64,000 nt of DNA, taken from positions 62,001 through 126,000 of the forward strand of contig WGNJ01000013.1 of assembly GCA_016124635.1 (NCBI GenBank). The letters are read 5' to 3'. Below the pieces are notes generated by a model. That model searched no databases. It saw only the letters and a program-made list of their open reading frames with translations, and had not been told where the DNA came from. Every line of letters begins with the position of its first letter. The stretch's first letter is position 1. The translations under genes were made by a program, and so were the position numbers. Of the stretch, positions 63,642-64,000 are shown piece after piece. Source of the stretch: Alphaproteobacteria bacterium. GTDB lineage: Bacteria; Pseudomonadota; Alphaproteobacteria; Micropepsales; Micropepsaceae.

Positions 63642-64000
63642 TTACTGGGGTGTCGCGGGTGTGCCCGAGGGTTGCTCGCTTGGCGGCGCTGGCGGTGCTT
63701 CGCCCGAAGGCGGCGTCGCGGGCGCCGTGCCGTCAGCCGGCGCAGTGCCGCCGTCGGGCGGCGTTGCCGCGCCTTCGGCCGGTGGCGTTTCGGTGGCCTC
63801 GGGCTTTTCTTCGCGAAGCGCGGCTGCGGACGGTGGCGGCGGCGTCTTGCCAAGCCGTGTCAGCTCGTCGCGCACTTTCTTGTCGAGCTCTTTGTACGAG
63901 ATCTCACCCTGCGCCAACACCTTGCCGTTCATGAACATCGCCGGCGTACCGGAGACGCAATAGTCCCCGACGGCGGTCTGCTGAATCTCGCTGATCGCCT
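63642..64000 (-). CDS. DsbA-family thiol-disulfide protein, C-terminal part, cut by window edge
   Basis: Only the C-terminal about 118 residues are visible. The start of the visible part ends in the cis-Pro loop motif GDYCVSGTPAMFMNGK, typical of DsbA/thioredoxin-like C termini. An internal ATG at 63938 is not a true start. After the thioredoxin fold comes an unusual tail of nearly 70 residues rich in Pro, Ala, Thr and Glu. The CxxC active site and signal peptide should be beyond the window. It lies 26 bases upstream of smc in the same direction. Confidence 0.85.
   Translation of the reverse strand, partial: AISEIQQTAVGDYCVSGTPAMFMNGKVLAQGEISYKELDKKVRDELTRLGKTPPPPSAAALREEKPEATETPPAEGAATPPDGGTAPADGTAPATPPSGEAPPAPPSEQPSGTPATPQ

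Overview
The window is a GC-rich chromosomal segment from an alphaproteobacterium. This rests on gene content and order: the ctaD-ctaB-small membrane gene-ctaG-ctaE cytochrome oxidase cluster followed by DUF983, SURF1, thrC and an M16 (mitochondrial-processing-peptidase-like) protease; an F0-only ATP synthase operon atpI-atpB-atpE-atpF'-atpF; the ispH-thrB-rnhA group; smc next to a DsbA-family gene; and a split glycine decarboxylase (gcvPA/gcvPB). I cannot fix the order or genus from sequence alone. No rRNA, tRNA, CRISPR array, transposase or phage gene was seen.

Layout. 0-9.6 kb: respiratory oxidase subunits and assembly factors, thrC, M16 peptidase, an acetyltransferase and two tandem FKBP prolyl isomerases. 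9.5-17.5 kb: a signalling block with a LuxR-type regulator, a single-domain receiver, a histidine kinase with a degenerate ATPase domain, a NarL-type response regulator, a Yip1-like membrane protein, a large PAS-GGDEF-EAL protein and YqgE. 17.6-25.2 kb: redox and small-molecule genes (DsbD-N-like protein, peroxiredoxin, dienelactone hydrolase, ArsR-SRPBCC pair, cupin, VOC protein) interrupted by a lower-GC island of three unknown genes, bounded by a duplicated end of the SRPBCC gene. 25.2-41.6 kb: accessory region with an 866-residue membrane/TPR protein, two XRE-MmyB regulators beside oxidoreductases, a glutamate-synthase-like FMN enzyme, an SDR-unknown-TetR-cupin operon behind an operator-like inverted repeat, a DMT exporter, a P450 and a LuxR/alpha-beta-hydrolase fusion that has lost its catalytic residues. 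41.6-64 kb: mostly core genes (rnhA, thrB, ispH, argS, the glycine cleavage operon behind a tandem glycine riboswitch, ogt, F0 genes, an acyl-CoA synthetase, an aminotransferase, smc and the end of a DsbA-like gene).

How the parts fit. The first genes build aa3-type cytochrome oxidase (subunits I and III, heme O synthesis, copper insertion, SURF1), and the F0 operon supplies the membrane half of the ATP synthase that uses the proton gradient. thrC and thrB are the last two steps of threonine synthesis, encoded 36 kb apart. The gcvTHP genes break down glycine and are preceded by a promoter and two glycine aptamers. Several accessory transcription units carry their own regulator with a palindrome in the promoter. 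Two families of intergenic palindromic repeats (about 230 bp and about 170 bp) each occur twice, with shorter relatives elsewhere.

The least explained items are the kinase/receiver cluster at 10.7-13.1 kb, the catalytically dead hydrolase-HTH fusion at 39.8-41.6 kb, the unknown protein in the TetR operon at 32.9-33.5 kb, the island at 21.8-23.7 kb, and the two repeat families.
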